Source: JAPOQD01 sp964620555
GTDB lineage: Bacteria; Pseudomonadota; Gammaproteobacteria; Pseudomonadales; Halieaceae
Assembly: GCA_964620555.1 (NCBI GenBank)
Contig: CAZUGZ010000004.1
Span: 8,939 to 72,938 of the forward strand
Reading direction: 5' to 3'
Length of the DNA stretch: 64,000 nucleotides
The translations under genes were made by a program, and so were the position numbers. A model generated the notes under the pieces. That model had not been told where the DNA came from and did not search any database. It saw nothing but the letters and a program-made list of their open reading frames with translations. Positions 16,993-25,947 of the stretch are shown here, piece by piece (position 1 is the first letter of the stretch; the number at the start of each line of letters is the position of its first letter).

Positions 16993-18027
16993 ATGACTGC
17001 ATACCAGGAGTGTTCCACACCCGTCCTGGCAACGGAAAATACAGGGCCGGCCGCGCCGCCCGCCGGGGACCTCGAAACCGGGCGGACCGTGCGCCGACAA
17101 CTGTTGGCGGGGCTGCAGTCCGGGGCACCCGCCATCCCCTCCAAATATTTCTATGACGAGGCCGGTTCGGCCCTGTTCGGGCAAATTTGCGAACTGCCCG
17201 AGTACTACCTGACGCGCACCGAAGTCGGCATTCTCACCGCCAACAGCCGTGCCATCGCCAGCACTGTGGGGAGGGTCGACAGCATCCTCGAGCCCGGCGC
17301 CGGCAACTGCGAAAAAATTCGCTACCTGCTGCCTGACCTGATGCCGGAGATCTATGTGCCGGTGGATATCTCGGCGGAGTATCTACGGCAGGCGGCGCAC
17401 TCCCTGCGCGGGGAATTCCCCGGGCTGCGGGTACTGCCAGTGGTCTCGGATTTCAGCCGGGAACTGACCCTTCCCGGCACGGCCCTGCCGGGTCGGCGGC
17501 TGCTGTTCTACCCGGGCTCCACCATCGGCAACTTCGAACCACCCCAGGCCCTGCAATTCTTGCGACATTGCGCACAACTCCTCGGCGACGGCGGGGGCCT
17601 GCTGATCGGTGTGGACCTGCACAAGGACAGCTCCGTCCTCAACGCCGCCTACAACGACGCCCAGGGCCTCACCGCCGCCTTCAATCGCAACATCCTGCAG
17701 CACGTCAACCGCATCCTGGACGCCGATTTCCAACCCCGTCAGTTTGAGCACCTGGCCTTCTACAACGAAGCGCAACGCCGGGTCGAGATGCACCTGGTCA
17801 GCAGCCGCAGCCAGACGGTTCAGCACCGCGAAGGCAGCCTGGCCTTCGCCGCCGGTGACCGCATTCACACCGAGTACTCCTGCAAGTACTCCCCCCGGGA
17901 CTTTGTCCAACTGGCCGCCGCGGCGGGCTGGCAAAGCCGGGCCTGCTGGATTGACCCCCAGCACTGGTTCAGCGTCCATTACTTCGAGGCAGCCGGCGCC
18001 TCAGGCGGCGTCAACGGCAGCGCGTAA
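16993..18027 (+). CDS. egtD: L-histidine N(alpha)-methyltransferase EgtD
   Basis: SAM-dependent enzyme that trimethylates histidine to hercynine, the first step of ergothioneine synthesis. The protein has 344 residues. It shows the family start IPSKYFYDEAGSALFGQICELPEYYLTRTE in shorter blocks, the SAM site ILEPGAGNCEKIRYLL, LFYPGSTIGNF, and IGVDLHKD. The C-terminal part holds HTEYSCKY, which contributes to histidine binding. It forms an operon with egtB. Two hydrophilic Pro/Ala-rich N-terminal turns precede the conserved region. Confidence 0.94.
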   Translation: MTAYQECSTPVLATENTGPAAPPAGDLETGRTVRRQLLAGLQSGAPAIPSKYFYDEAGSALFGQICELPEYYLTRTEVGILTANSRAIASTVGRVDSILEPGAGNCEKIRYLLPDLMPEIYVPVDISAEYLRQAAHSLRGEFPGLRVLPVVSDFSRELTLPGTALPGRRLLFYPGSTIGNFEPPQALQFLRHCAQLLGDGGGLLIGVDLHKDSSVLNAAYNDAQGLTAAFNRNILQHVNRILDADFQPRQFEHLAFYNEAQRRVEMHLVSSRSQTVQHREGSLAFAAGDRIHTEYSCKYSPRDFVQLAAAAGWQSRACWIDPQHWFSVHYFEAAGASGGVNGSA

Positions 18028-18047
18028 TCGGGCCCGGGCGTTCCACT

Positions 18048-19844
18048 TCAACCGCCGGCCCTGGTCAGGGGAAGCTTGCCCACGGGACCGGGAGCTTCCA
18101 CCCGGATGGTGACGATGGCGGTATCGTGGAACTGCTGGTGACGCACCGAGGAGGCATAGTGGCGCAGCAGACGCAGTGAGATTTCCCGTTCCAGGGCGGC
18201 TTCGTCGGGCTGCAGGCTCAGAACGGCAATCTGGTCCTGCAGATTTTCCCCTTCGCCGGAGACCACGAACTCCAGCACCGCCTCATCCAGTTCGCGGTAG
18301 ACAACGAGCTGCAAACGCCGCGGACCGCTATTGGTACCGGCATCGGCGTCGGCCTTGTCAGGCACCTGATCCAGGATCAGTAACACCTCTTCGCTGGCGG
18401 CGTGCAGTCGGTGCAGCATCGCCTCCTCCCAGCCTGTCCGGGCGGCGAATTCGCGCAGAAACTCCTGGGTGGCGGACAGTGCCGAGGCATCAAATTTGAA
18501 CTCGGCCCGGCGGCGGGCCGGTTCCATGAATTGCAGCAGCCCGGTCATGAGAACCGCCACCAGCCCCCCGGCCGTCATTCCATTGTGCAACAGCCCTCCC
18601 GTATAGGCCTCGACCAGTTCGGGATAGACCAATTGATTCTGAAAGCCGACGCCGATCCAGAAGGAGATGCCGACAATCAGACCCTGGCGGTAGTCCAGCC
18701 CGCCCCGTATCACGGTCTTGATGCCGATCACAAACAGCATCGCCATCAACAGGGTGGTATAGGCGGCGGCCACCGGGCCCGGTATCGCCAGCAGCACGGC
18801 CAGCAGCTTGGGCAGAAAGGCCAACATGAGAAAGATGGCCCCGGTGGCAATGCCGACCTTGCGCGCCCCTACCCGGGTGAGTTCGGCTACCGACACCCCC
18901 GTGGAATAGGTGGTGTTGGGGATGGTGCCGACGAGACCGGCGAGCAGGTTGCCGACACCGTCACTGTTGAGGGCCCCCTGCACGGCACGGAAATCCACGG
19001 CGCGGGGCCGCCGCCAGGAAAGCTGCTGGATCACCACGGAATCGCCGACAGTTTCGATGCCGGAGATCAGCGTTACGAACAGGAAGGCCGGCAGCAGCGC
19101 CCAGAAACTCGGCCCGAAACCCAGGTCGAGACCCGGCCAGGCAAACTGCGGCAGACCGAACCAGGCGGCCTCGGCAATGCGGTCGAATTCGTAGAGGCCG
19201 AAATATCCGGCCACCAGGGAGCCGGCCAGCACACCGAACACCGGGGACCACAGCCGCAGCACCCCCACCGTGGTCAGTGCCAGTACGATCATCACCAGCA
19301 GGGTGGCCAGGGCGCTCAGGGGTGCGGCCGGTGCCGGGGCGCCTGCCTCGACCTGGGTCAGCATGTCGAAGATGGCGGGCATTACCGTGACCGGGATCAG
19401 CATGATCACGGTTCCGGTCACAGCCGGCGTCAGCATCCGTCGAAACAGGGACAGGCGCCGGGCAAAGATGAACTCGAGCAGGGAGGAACAGAGCACCAGG
19501 GTGGCCATCAGCGCCGGTCCGCCCTGGAGCATAGCGGCAATACAGACCGCGATGAAGGCCCCGGAAGTGCCCATGGGCAGCACGTAACCCGAACCGACCC
19601 GGCCCACCCTGAGCACCTGCAACAGCGTGCTCACACCGCTGATCGCTACCGCGGCAAACACGGCCCAGACCAGGAAGGACTCGCTGCCGCCGGCGGCCCT
19701 GATCACGATCGCCGGCGTGAATACGATGCCCGCCACACAGAGCATCGCCAATTGCAGCCCAAGGCTGATGCTGAGCACCGGCGGTGGACTTTCGTCCGGT
19801 TGATAACGGACCTCTATCGGCGTTTGGGAATCGTCGGCAGCCAT
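18048..19844 (-). CDS. NCS2 nucleobase permease fused to an RsbW-like ATPase-fold domain
   Basis: Residues 1-445 form an NCS2 (xanthine/uric acid/uracil type) transporter with 12-14 membrane helices. It shows YQPDESPPP before the first helix, SGIETVGDS with the helix-8 acidic residue, and GNLLAGLVGTIPNTTYSTGV. Residues about 455-590 are soluble and look like an anti-sigma-factor-type GHKL domain: SALSATQEFLREFAARTGWEE, then LHAASEEVLLILDQV, then two strands and ending SVRHQQFHDTAIVTIRVE. The classical Asn of the N-box is not evident, so ATP binding is uncertain. NCS2 proteins normally end after the membrane part, making this fusion unusual. Confidence 0.82.
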   Translation of the reverse strand: MAADDSQTPIEVRYQPDESPPPVLSISLGLQLAMLCVAGIVFTPAIVIRAAGGSESFLVWAVFAAVAISGVSTLLQVLRVGRVGSGYVLPMGTSGAFIAVCIAAMLQGGPALMATLVLCSSLLEFIFARRLSLFRRMLTPAVTGTVIMLIPVTVMPAIFDMLTQVEAGAPAPAAPLSALATLLVMIVLALTTVGVLRLWSPVFGVLAGSLVAGYFGLYEFDRIAEAAWFGLPQFAWPGLDLGFGPSFWALLPAFLFVTLISGIETVGDSVVIQQLSWRRPRAVDFRAVQGALNSDGVGNLLAGLVGTIPNTTYSTGVSVAELTRVGARKVGIATGAIFLMLAFLPKLLAVLLAIPGPVAAAYTTLLMAMLFVIGIKTVIRGGLDYRQGLIVGISFWIGVGFQNQLVYPELVEAYTGGLLHNGMTAGGLVAVLMTGLLQFMEPARRRAEFKFDASALSATQEFLREFAARTGWEEAMLHRLHAASEEVLLILDQVPDKADADAGTNSGPRRLQLVVYRELDEAVLEFVVSGEGENLQDQIAVLSLQPDEAALEREISLRLLRHYASSVRHQQFHDTAIVTIRVEAPGPVGKLPLTRAGG

Positions 19845-19911
19845 CGCGCCGACATTCTATAGGTACGGCACCTGCCTTGGAAGGCGTCGCCTCCCCATTC
19901 GTCATTCCAGG

Positions 19912-21174
19912 TCAGGCCCGAGCGCCCAGCATCACCCCGATGGGGATTGCATGAAACTCCATCGCACCGTGTACAAATGGCAGTACTTCCCGTCCATTGT
20001 AAAACAGGATGCCCCGCTCGAATGCGTTGCCGGAAATCTCTGCCAGGGCCGCGAGACCTTTGAAGTCTCCAGCATTCACGCTGGCCGAGGCTTTCACCTC
20101 AACACCGATGATTTTTGAGTTGCCGCGCTCCAGCACGATGTCGACTTCGCGCTTGCGCTTGTCACGGAAGTGATAAATGCCGACCTCTTCCTGGGACCAG
20201 GCGGCATGTTTACAGATTTCCATGAAAATCAGACTCTCCAGCAATCCCCCATAGTGCTGGCTGTTGAGTATTTGTTCCTCGCTGCGCAGGCCGAGCAGGT
20301 AGCAGGCAAGCCCCGTATCCACGTAGTGCAGTTTCGGCATTCGGGTAGCCAAACGTTTGGCTCTGTTCCCAATGTAGGCAGGCGCTCTGCGAACAATGAA
20401 CATGAGTTCCAGAATTTCGATGTAACTCTTACTGAGCCTGTCGTCCAGTTCGAGATCGTTCGCGATATTGGAGTATTTGAGCAGGTTGCCACTCAGCCCG
20501 GCGAGGTAGGGCGCCAATGCCCGTAGCCGGGAGTGATAATCTCCTCGTGCTGCGTACAGCGACTCGAAGTCTTTATAGAGCCTGCCTTCCATATAGGATC
20601 GATACCAGAATTGCCTGGCTCTCGGGCTCTTTCCCTGAACTTCGGGATAGCCGCCACACAATATCAGGTGTGCTATGTCTTCTCTCGTGGGATGCGCACC
20701 GGATACTGAAAAAAAGTTACCCGACAGCAAATAGTCGGGCAAATTCAAAGACTGTCCGTCAATCTCGGTGATCGATAACGGCAGCAACTCCAGCTTGGCC
20801 ATATGGCCGGGCAGCGCCTCCTGTGTTTGTGCCGAACGAAAAATATCTGCAGATCCCGTCAATAAAAACTTGCCCTTTTCATTTGGCCCCAGTTGGTCTG
20901 AAGCCTCCTTGATCGCGGGAATCAGGGCGGGGACATACTGGAACTCGTCGAGAACAACTCGCCTGGAGCCCAATGAGCGAATGAAGCCATGGGGGTCACT
21001 TTCCACGGATGCGAATGTGGCCTGATCATCCAGTGTGATGTATCCCATGTCCAGATGGTCGGCAATTGCCCGGGCCAGGGTGGTCTTTCCCGCCTGTCTG
21101 GGCCCGGTTACGTAGACAATACGAAATTCCTGGAGCAGCGCGAGAACGGTTGCACGCAGACTTCGCTTGTACAT
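19912..21174 (-). CDS. AAA family ATPase with DUF4143 domain
   Basis: P-loop ATPase of 420 residues: Walker A VTGPRQAGKTTLAR (about residues 24-37), Walker B-like RRVVLDEFQYVP, and the sensor region GKFLLTGSADIF. The C-terminal DUF4143 part (about 200-410) contains KLHYVDTGLACYLLG and the nuclease-like strand VDIVLE...IIGVEVKAS, a PD-(D/E)XK-like pattern. This common bacterial family has no agreed role and moves often between genomes. Its composition is less GC-rich than its neighbours and it borders an AT-rich intergenic stretch, which suggests acquisition. Confidence 0.85.
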   Translation of the reverse strand: MYKRSLRATVLALLQEFRIVYVTGPRQAGKTTLARAIADHLDMGYITLDDQATFASVESDPHGFIRSLGSRRVVLDEFQYVPALIPAIKEASDQLGPNEKGKFLLTGSADIFRSAQTQEALPGHMAKLELLPLSITEIDGQSLNLPDYLLSGNFFSVSGAHPTREDIAHLILCGGYPEVQGKSPRARQFWYRSYMEGRLYKDFESLYAARGDYHSRLRALAPYLAGLSGNLLKYSNIANDLELDDRLSKSYIEILELMFIVRRAPAYIGNRAKRLATRMPKLHYVDTGLACYLLGLRSEEQILNSQHYGGLLESLIFMEICKHAAWSQEEVGIYHFRDKRKREVDIVLERGNSKIIGVEVKASASVNAGDFKGLAALAEISGNAFERGILFYNGREVLPFVHGAMEFHAIPIGVMLGARA

Positions 21175-21517
21175 GCCTCGACCCCCAACAGGATATTGCG
21201 GTTGTTCTCCCCTCCCCCCAGGAAGGGGTGTCGAAGATCAGCGCCAATCCGTAACTTGCAATAATCAGTGCGAAATATACCGATAGTTAACGAGAATTAT
21301 ACACATTGTTATTGAGAAATATACTTAAAAAAACCACATCCACGGGAACCAGGCGGCCGGTTTCCGGTATTGGGACTGCGTAACCGGGTCAAGCCCGGCA
21401 GGGCGGTAGAGGGTATACTGTCCCCGGAATACGCTACGAGTATTTTCCTGTCCTTACACGAGTCCGAAGCGGCGGGGCTCGAACCCCGCCCGTTTACGAT
21501 ACCCGCGGAGACCCCTC
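21175..21517. other. Intergenic stretch with AT-rich core and small hairpins
   Basis: 343 bp without a gene. Positions about 21255-21350 are markedly AT-rich. Further on there is a small palindrome CCGGG/CCCGG (21384-21398), a 17-base motif GTATACTGTCCCCGGAA (21413-21429) that recurs at 32717, and a 7-bp hairpin GGCGGGG/CCCCGCC (21471-21490) about 28 bases before the GST start. GGAG at 21507-21510 is the ribosome binding site of the GST gene. The hairpin resembles a tRNA T-arm, but no full tRNA can be folded around it. Confidence 0.6.
21413..21429 (+). repeat. 17-base intergenic repeat, copy 1
   Basis: GTATACTGTCCCCGGAA, identical to 32717-32733 and in the same orientation. Both copies precede a plus-strand gene. 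See copy 2. Confidence 0.75.
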
Positions 21518-22258
21518 ATGATCGACGTGCATTACTGGCCCACCCCGAACGGGAAGAAAGTCACTATCCTGCTGGAGGAGTGCGGCATCGACTACAACGT
21601 GGTCCACTGCAATATCGGCGCCGGCGACCAATTCAGCGAGGCCTTCCTGCAGATCTGCCCCAACAACCGCATGCCCGCCATCGTCGACCGGCACCCCGCC
21701 GACGGCGGAGCGCCACTGTCGGTATTTGAATCCGCTGCCTGCATGATGTACATCGCCGACAAAACCGGCCAATTCGGCGGCAGCGACGCCAGGCGGCGCT
21801 GGGAGGTGTGCCAGTGGCTGTTCTGGCAAATGAGCAACCAGGGTCCCAAGAGCGGTGAGCGCGGCCACTTCAGCCGGCTCGAGGACAGCCCGGGCGACCA
21901 GAGTTACGCCCTGCGCCGCTTCGACGACGAAGTCCACCGGCTCTACGGGGTGATGAACAATCGTCTGTACGACCGACGCTTCCTGGCGGGGGATGAATAC
22001 ACCATTGCCGACATGGCCAGCTATCCGTGGACGGTGGGATGGGAAAGCCAGGGCATAGACCTCGACGAATTCAGGTATTTCAAGCGCTGGTTCAACGAGC
22101 TCAGCGCCCGCCCGGCCCTGCAGCGTGGCATGGCGGTGGGCAGCGAGCTGAGACAGGACCTTTCGCAGCTGTCGGAAGAGGAAATCCAGCGCCTGCGCCG
22201 GCTGCTCTACAACCAGCGGGCACGGCCCGCCCCCACCAGCGGTGGCATTGAGATCTAG
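21518..22258 (+). CDS. Glutathione S-transferase family protein, YfcG-like (Nu class)
   Basis: GST-fold protein of 246 residues. The N-terminal thioredoxin-like domain begins YWPTPNGKKVTILLEE, where the Thr-Pro-Asn pattern is that of Nu-class enzymes such as YfcG and YghU, which use glutathione or act as disulfide reductases. PNNRMPAIVD carries the cis-Pro and VFESAACMMYIA the gamma-glutamyl site. The helical C-terminal domain includes IADMASYPW. The GGAG box at 21507 supports ATG 21518. Only 3 bp separate it from the acyl-CoA synthetase gene, so the two form an operon. Confidence 0.9.
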   Translation: MIDVHYWPTPNGKKVTILLEECGIDYNVVHCNIGAGDQFSEAFLQICPNNRMPAIVDRHPADGGAPLSVFESAACMMYIADKTGQFGGSDARRRWEVCQWLFWQMSNQGPKSGERGHFSRLEDSPGDQSYALRRFDDEVHRLYGVMNNRLYDRRFLAGDEYTIADMASYPWTVGWESQGIDLDEFRYFKRWFNELSARPALQRGMAVGSELRQDLSQLSEEEIQRLRRLLYNQRARPAPTSGGIEI

Positions 22259-22261
22259 AGC

Positions 22262-23869
22262 GTGTACGTACCCGAGTTCGAGGAGCTCAGCCGGCGCCAC
22301 CTGGGGCGCGCCATTGCCCTGCAGGCCGAGCACAACGGCGACACCACGTTTATCATGTTCGACGAGAGACGCTACAGCTTCGCCGAGTGCAACCAGCGGG
22401 TCAACGACCTGGCGAGCGGGCTGCAACGGGCCGGTATCGGTGTCGGCGACCGCGTGGCCTTCTTCATGTCCGGATGCCCGGAAGTGGTGTTCCTGGTGCT
22501 GGCGGTGAACAAACTGGGAGCGGCGTGGGTGCCGGTCAACACCGACTACAAGGGCAGCTGGCTGCAGGAGACCATCCTTCGTTCCCGCCCCGCCATGCTG
22601 GTCACCGACGCGCCACACGCCCGGCGCCTGGCCGAAGTACAACCTGCCCTGGGTGGCCTGCCGGTCACGGTACTGGGTGCGGCCGGGGAACTCCGGGAGA
22701 GCCGGCCTTTCGAGTCCCTGTACATCGCCGGGGCAGCGGAACCGGACCTGTCCGGCTTCGGCCACGGCGATGTCAGTGCCGTACTCTGGACCTCGGGCAC
22801 CACTGGCAGGTCGAAGGGAGTGATGCAGAGCCACAATGTCTGGTTCAACGCCTGTCTCGCCGCCACCGCCCAGTACCAGACCACGGCAGAGGACGTGATT
22901 CTCAACGTGCTGCCCATGTACAACTCCGCGGCCTGGGTCACCTCCCTGTTCCGGGCCATGCTGGCTGGCGTACCGCTGGCCATCGAACCCGGCTTTTCGG
23001 TAACCAGTTTCTGGGAGCGGGTCAAATACTATGGAGCCACCCAGGTATTTACCCTGGGGGCCATGCACATGTTCCTGTGGAACGCCCCGCAACGGGAGGA
23101 TGACGCCGATAACTGTCTCGACAAGATCATGGCGGTGCCCATGCCCAGCGAACTGGTGCAACCCTTTTGCCGGCGTTTTGGCGTGCAGATGCTGGGACAG
23201 GGCATGTCGCAGAGTGAGGCGATGATGATCGTCAACCAGTCCACCCTGAGCCCGGATCAATGGCCGGCGGGAAGTTGCGGCACGCCCACGGATGTAGTCG
23301 AGGTCAAGTTGATGGACGATGACGGCAACGAGGTCGGGGTCGATGAAGCCGGGGAGTGCTGGGTAAAGCCGACCCGCCCCTACAACATTTTCAACGGCTA
23401 TTTTGACGATCCCCAGGCCACTGCCGATGCCTTTGAAGGCGACTGGTACAAGACCGGAGACCTGCTCAAACGCGATGCCGACGGGGTATTCTATTTCGTC
23501 GACCGCAAGAAAGACGCGGTGCGTTACAAGGGGCGCAACATCTCCACTTTCGAGGTGGAACTCGTGGCGCGCCGGCACCCCGCCATACTGGACTGCGCGG
23601 CCTTCGGTATTCCCAGTGAAGAACTGGCCTCCGAGAGCGAACTCAAGCTGGCTGTCCTCCTGCGCCAGGGACATTCCCCCAGCGCCCTGGACATCGCCCG
23701 CTTCATCAACGACAACGCACCCTACTTCTTCGTGCCGCGCTACATCGAGTTTGTCGGCGAATTACCCTATACCCCGACCAACAAGGTGCAGAAATACAAA
23801 CTGCGCGAAATCGGCTTGACGCCAAATACCTGGGATGCCCGGCGTGCCGGTTTCAGGGCCACTCGCTGA
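22262..23869 (+). CDS. Acyl-CoA synthetase (AMP-dependent ligase)
   Basis: ANL-superfamily enzyme of 535 residues that activates a carboxylic acid through an acyl-adenylate. It has the P-loop LWTSGTTGRSKGVM (about residues 180-193), a GQGMSQSEAMM region, the YKTGDLL hinge motif and DRKKDAVRYKGRNIS, and the C-terminal catalytic lysine region TPTNKVQKYKL. The overall style is close to crotonobetaine/carnitine-CoA ligases and to acid ligases of steroid side-chain pathways. The acid used is unknown. Start is GTG 22262, directly after the GST stop. Confidence 0.88.
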   Translation: MYVPEFEELSRRHLGRAIALQAEHNGDTTFIMFDERRYSFAECNQRVNDLASGLQRAGIGVGDRVAFFMSGCPEVVFLVLAVNKLGAAWVPVNTDYKGSWLQETILRSRPAMLVTDAPHARRLAEVQPALGGLPVTVLGAAGELRESRPFESLYIAGAAEPDLSGFGHGDVSAVLWTSGTTGRSKGVMQSHNVWFNACLAATAQYQTTAEDVILNVLPMYNSAAWVTSLFRAMLAGVPLAIEPGFSVTSFWERVKYYGATQVFTLGAMHMFLWNAPQREDDADNCLDKIMAVPMPSELVQPFCRRFGVQMLGQGMSQSEAMMIVNQSTLSPDQWPAGSCGTPTDVVEVKLMDDDGNEVGVDEAGECWVKPTRPYNIFNGYFDDPQATADAFEGDWYKTGDLLKRDADGVFYFVDRKKDAVRYKGRNISTFEVELVARRHPAILDCAAFGIPSEELASESELKLAVLLRQGHSPSALDIARFINDNAPYFFVPRYIEFVGELPYTPTNKVQKYKLREIGLTPNTWDARRAGFRATR

Positions 23870-23953
23870 CAGGGGGTTGTTTTCGCGCCGCCCAATGAGG
23901 CAAACTGCATGCCAATTGCCCGGTCGATGTCAATTCGGTGTGTATGGTTCGAC

Positions 23954-24391
23954 ATGAGTACGACGATTCCCCTCAGCCCCGACCTGTCCGCCCTGACGGC
24001 ATTGGAGCAGGCTTTGGAAGAATTTTTCCAAAGGCACGGGCTGGCTACCGATTTGCTCTTGCGTCTCAACCTGATGCTGGAAGAACTCGCCACCAACAGC
24101 ATCAATTATTCGTTGAGCGGACTGGCCGAGCCACAGCTACAATTGCAATTGGCGGTGGAAGAGGGGTTTGTAGTGGCTCGACTGGAAGACAATGGTGCGG
24201 CCTACGATCCATTCACCCAAGCCCCGGAGCCCGACACCACCTCGGAACTTGCCGAGCGGCGCATCGGAGGCCTGGGCGTCCACCTGACAAAAAAACTGTC
24301 TGACCGGTACGCCTATCAGCGAATCGACCAGCGCAACCGCATCATTCTGCACTGCCGGATAGAGGAAGAAACCGATGGCGAACAGGCCTGA
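23954..24391 (+). CDS. RsbW-like serine kinase / anti-sigma factor
   Basis: GHKL-fold protein of 145 residues of the SpoIIAB/RsbW group, which phosphorylates a STAS partner and sequesters a target. The N-box is visible as LMLEELATNSINYS (Asn48), the G1 box as EDNGAAYDP (Asp79) and the G2 box as RRIGGLGVHLTKKLSD (from Gly105). ATG 23954 is preferred; ATG 23909 would add 15 residues without homology. Its 3' end overlaps the STAS gene by 17 bp, the usual pairing of kinase and substrate. Its target is not encoded beside it. Confidence 0.87.
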   Translation: MSTTIPLSPDLSALTALEQALEEFFQRHGLATDLLLRLNLMLEELATNSINYSLSGLAEPQLQLQLAVEEGFVVARLEDNGAAYDPFTQAPEPDTTSELAERRIGGLGVHLTKKLSDRYAYQRIDQRNRIILHCRIEEETDGEQA

Positions 24392-24731
24392 TTTATCGGT
24401 CGAGCTCATTCACCACGAGCAGGCCGTCATCATCTGCCCCGTGGGGCGGGTGAGCGGCAACAACCTGGAAATTCTGGAAAGCGCCGTGCAGGAACAGATG
24501 GATGCCGGACCCGGGAACCTGGTGTTTGACCTGGACCGTCTGAGCTATATCAGTAGCGTCGGCCTCCAGGTATTGCTGCGCTGTTCCCGCCAGCTCGGTG
24601 ACGAAGGAGGCAAGGTGGTGTTCTGCGCCCTGAACGAAGACATCGACAACATTTTTGAAATCAGCGGATTCAGCGACGTCCTGAACGTGCAGCAGAACCG
24701 CGAAAGTGCCCTGGTCCAGTGCCATGACTGA
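24375..24731 (+). CDS. STAS-domain anti-sigma factor antagonist
   Basis: Single STAS domain of 118 residues, the partner of the RsbW-like kinase. The phosphorylation loop reads LSYISSVGLQVLL; by alignment with the D-S-x-G loop of RsbV/SpoIIAA, Ser61 is the expected phospho-site. Unphosphorylated protein should bind the kinase and release its target; the next gene encodes the likely phosphatase. The stop codon (24729-24731) overlaps the next start (ATG 24724) in ATGACTGA, so the two genes are translationally coupled. Confidence 0.88.
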   Translation: MANRPDLSVELIHHEQAVIICPVGRVSGNNLEILESAVQEQMDAGPGNLVFDLDRLSYISSVGLQVLLRCSRQLGDEGGKVVFCALNEDIDNIFEISGFSDVLNVQQNRESALVQCHD

Positions 24732-25947
24732 AATTGAGCCCGATACGCAAGACCCCGCCGTAAAACCGAATCGGATCCTGGTGGTGGACGATGAAGAGGA
24801 TCTGGAATTGCTGGTGCGACAGAAGTTCCGGCGCAAGATCCGCAGGGGCACCTACGAATTCCTGTTTGCCCACAATGGCAGGGAAGCCCTGGAAGTACTG
24901 GACCAGAACCCGGACATACGCCTGATATTGTCGGACATCAACATGCCGGTGATGGACGGTCTCACCATGCTCAACCAACTGGCCGAAGTGAACCCGGATG
25001 TGCAGGCGGTAGTGGTCTCCGCCTACGGAGACATGGACAACATTCGCACCGCCATGAACCGGGGCGCCTTCGATTTCCTCACCAAACCCATCAATTTTGA
25101 GGATCTCGAAATCACCATCGAGAAGGGCATCCGCCACGTCGAGGCGCTGAAACTGGCGCTGATGACCCGGGACCGGCTGGTGGCGGTCAATCGGGAACTG
25201 GAAGTGGCCAGCGAAGTGCAATTGTCCACCCGCCCGCGGGATATGCCCAACACCGACAACCACGAGTTGAATGCCGTCATTATCCCGGCACGCGAAGTGG
25301 GCGGCGACTTTTTCGATTATTTTCCGATCAGCGACACACAGCTTGGGTTGTGCATAGCCGACGTGTCGGGCAAGGGAGTTCCCGCGGCCCTGTTCACCAT
25401 GGTGGCCCGGGCCCTGCTGCGGGCTTCAATCAAGCAGTACCAAACCCCCGCAGGCTGCCTCGATGTGGTCAACGACCTGCTCTGTCAAGACAACGAGAGC
25501 TGCATTTTCATCACCCTGTTCTTTGGGGTGCTGGACCTTAGCACCGGCACCCTGGATTATTCCAATGCCGGGCACAACCCGCCCATGATTTTGCGCCCGG
25601 ACGGCAGCGTGGTCACGCTGGCCCCCACCGGCAACCTGGTGTTGGGCATCGCACCACAGCACGGCTACTGCAACGATTCGGTGCAACTCGAAATCGGCGA
25701 CACGCTGTTCCTGTACACCGATGGCATCACCGAGGCGGAGAACTCCCGCGGCGAGCTGTTCGAAGAAACCCGCACGACCGAACGGCTTGCCAGTCTTGCC
25801 GGCGGCAGCGCCAAGGAGGTAGCCGTAGGCGTGGTGGACGCGGTGCAGGTATTCACCGAGGGCGCCCCCCAATCGGATGACATCACCTGCCTGGCGATGC
25901 GGCTCTTGGCGATGGCGGAGACAGCGGCAGAAGCGGTGCCGGAATAA
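24724..25947 (+). CDS. Response regulator with PP2C-type (RsbU/SpoIIE) phosphatase output
   Basis: Two-domain protein of 407 residues. The receiver domain (1-125) has the acidic pair D22-D23, phospho-acceptor D71 in ILSDINMPVMDG, and K121 in FLTKP. A helical linker follows, then a PP2C SpoIIE-type phosphatase (about 170-395) with AREVGGDFFDYF, IADVSGKGVPAALFTM, LYTDGITEAEN and QSDDITCLAMR, all metal-binding aspartates kept. Phosphorylation by the kinase encoded two genes downstream should switch on removal of phosphate from the STAS protein. The stop overlaps the next ATG by 1 bp. ATG 24706 is a less likely start. Confidence 0.93.
   Translation: MTEIEPDTQDPAVKPNRILVVDDEEDLELLVRQKFRRKIRRGTYEFLFAHNGREALEVLDQNPDIRLILSDINMPVMDGLTMLNQLAEVNPDVQAVVVSAYGDMDNIRTAMNRGAFDFLTKPINFEDLEITIEKGIRHVEALKLALMTRDRLVAVNRELEVASEVQLSTRPRDMPNTDNHELNAVIIPAREVGGDFFDYFPISDTQLGLCIADVSGKGVPAALFTMVARALLRASIKQYQTPAGCLDVVNDLLCQDNESCIFITLFFGVLDLSTGTLDYSNAGHNPPMILRPDGSVVTLAPTGNLVLGIAPQHGYCNDSVQLEIGDTLFLYTDGITEAENSRGELFEETRTTERLASLAGGSAKEVAVGVVDAVQVFTEGAPQSDDITCLAMRLLAMAETAAEAVPE

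Noticed and set aside
21471..21490. Sequence like a tRNA T-arm (GGCGGGG-CTCGAA-CCCCGCC)
   Set aside because: The loop is 6 bases and the stem 7 bp, unlike a T-arm, and no acceptor, D or anticodon arms can be formed around it.
21494..23674. Minus-strand frame of 726 codons
   Set aside because: It covers the GST and acyl-CoA synthetase genes in antisense and shows no motifs of its own.
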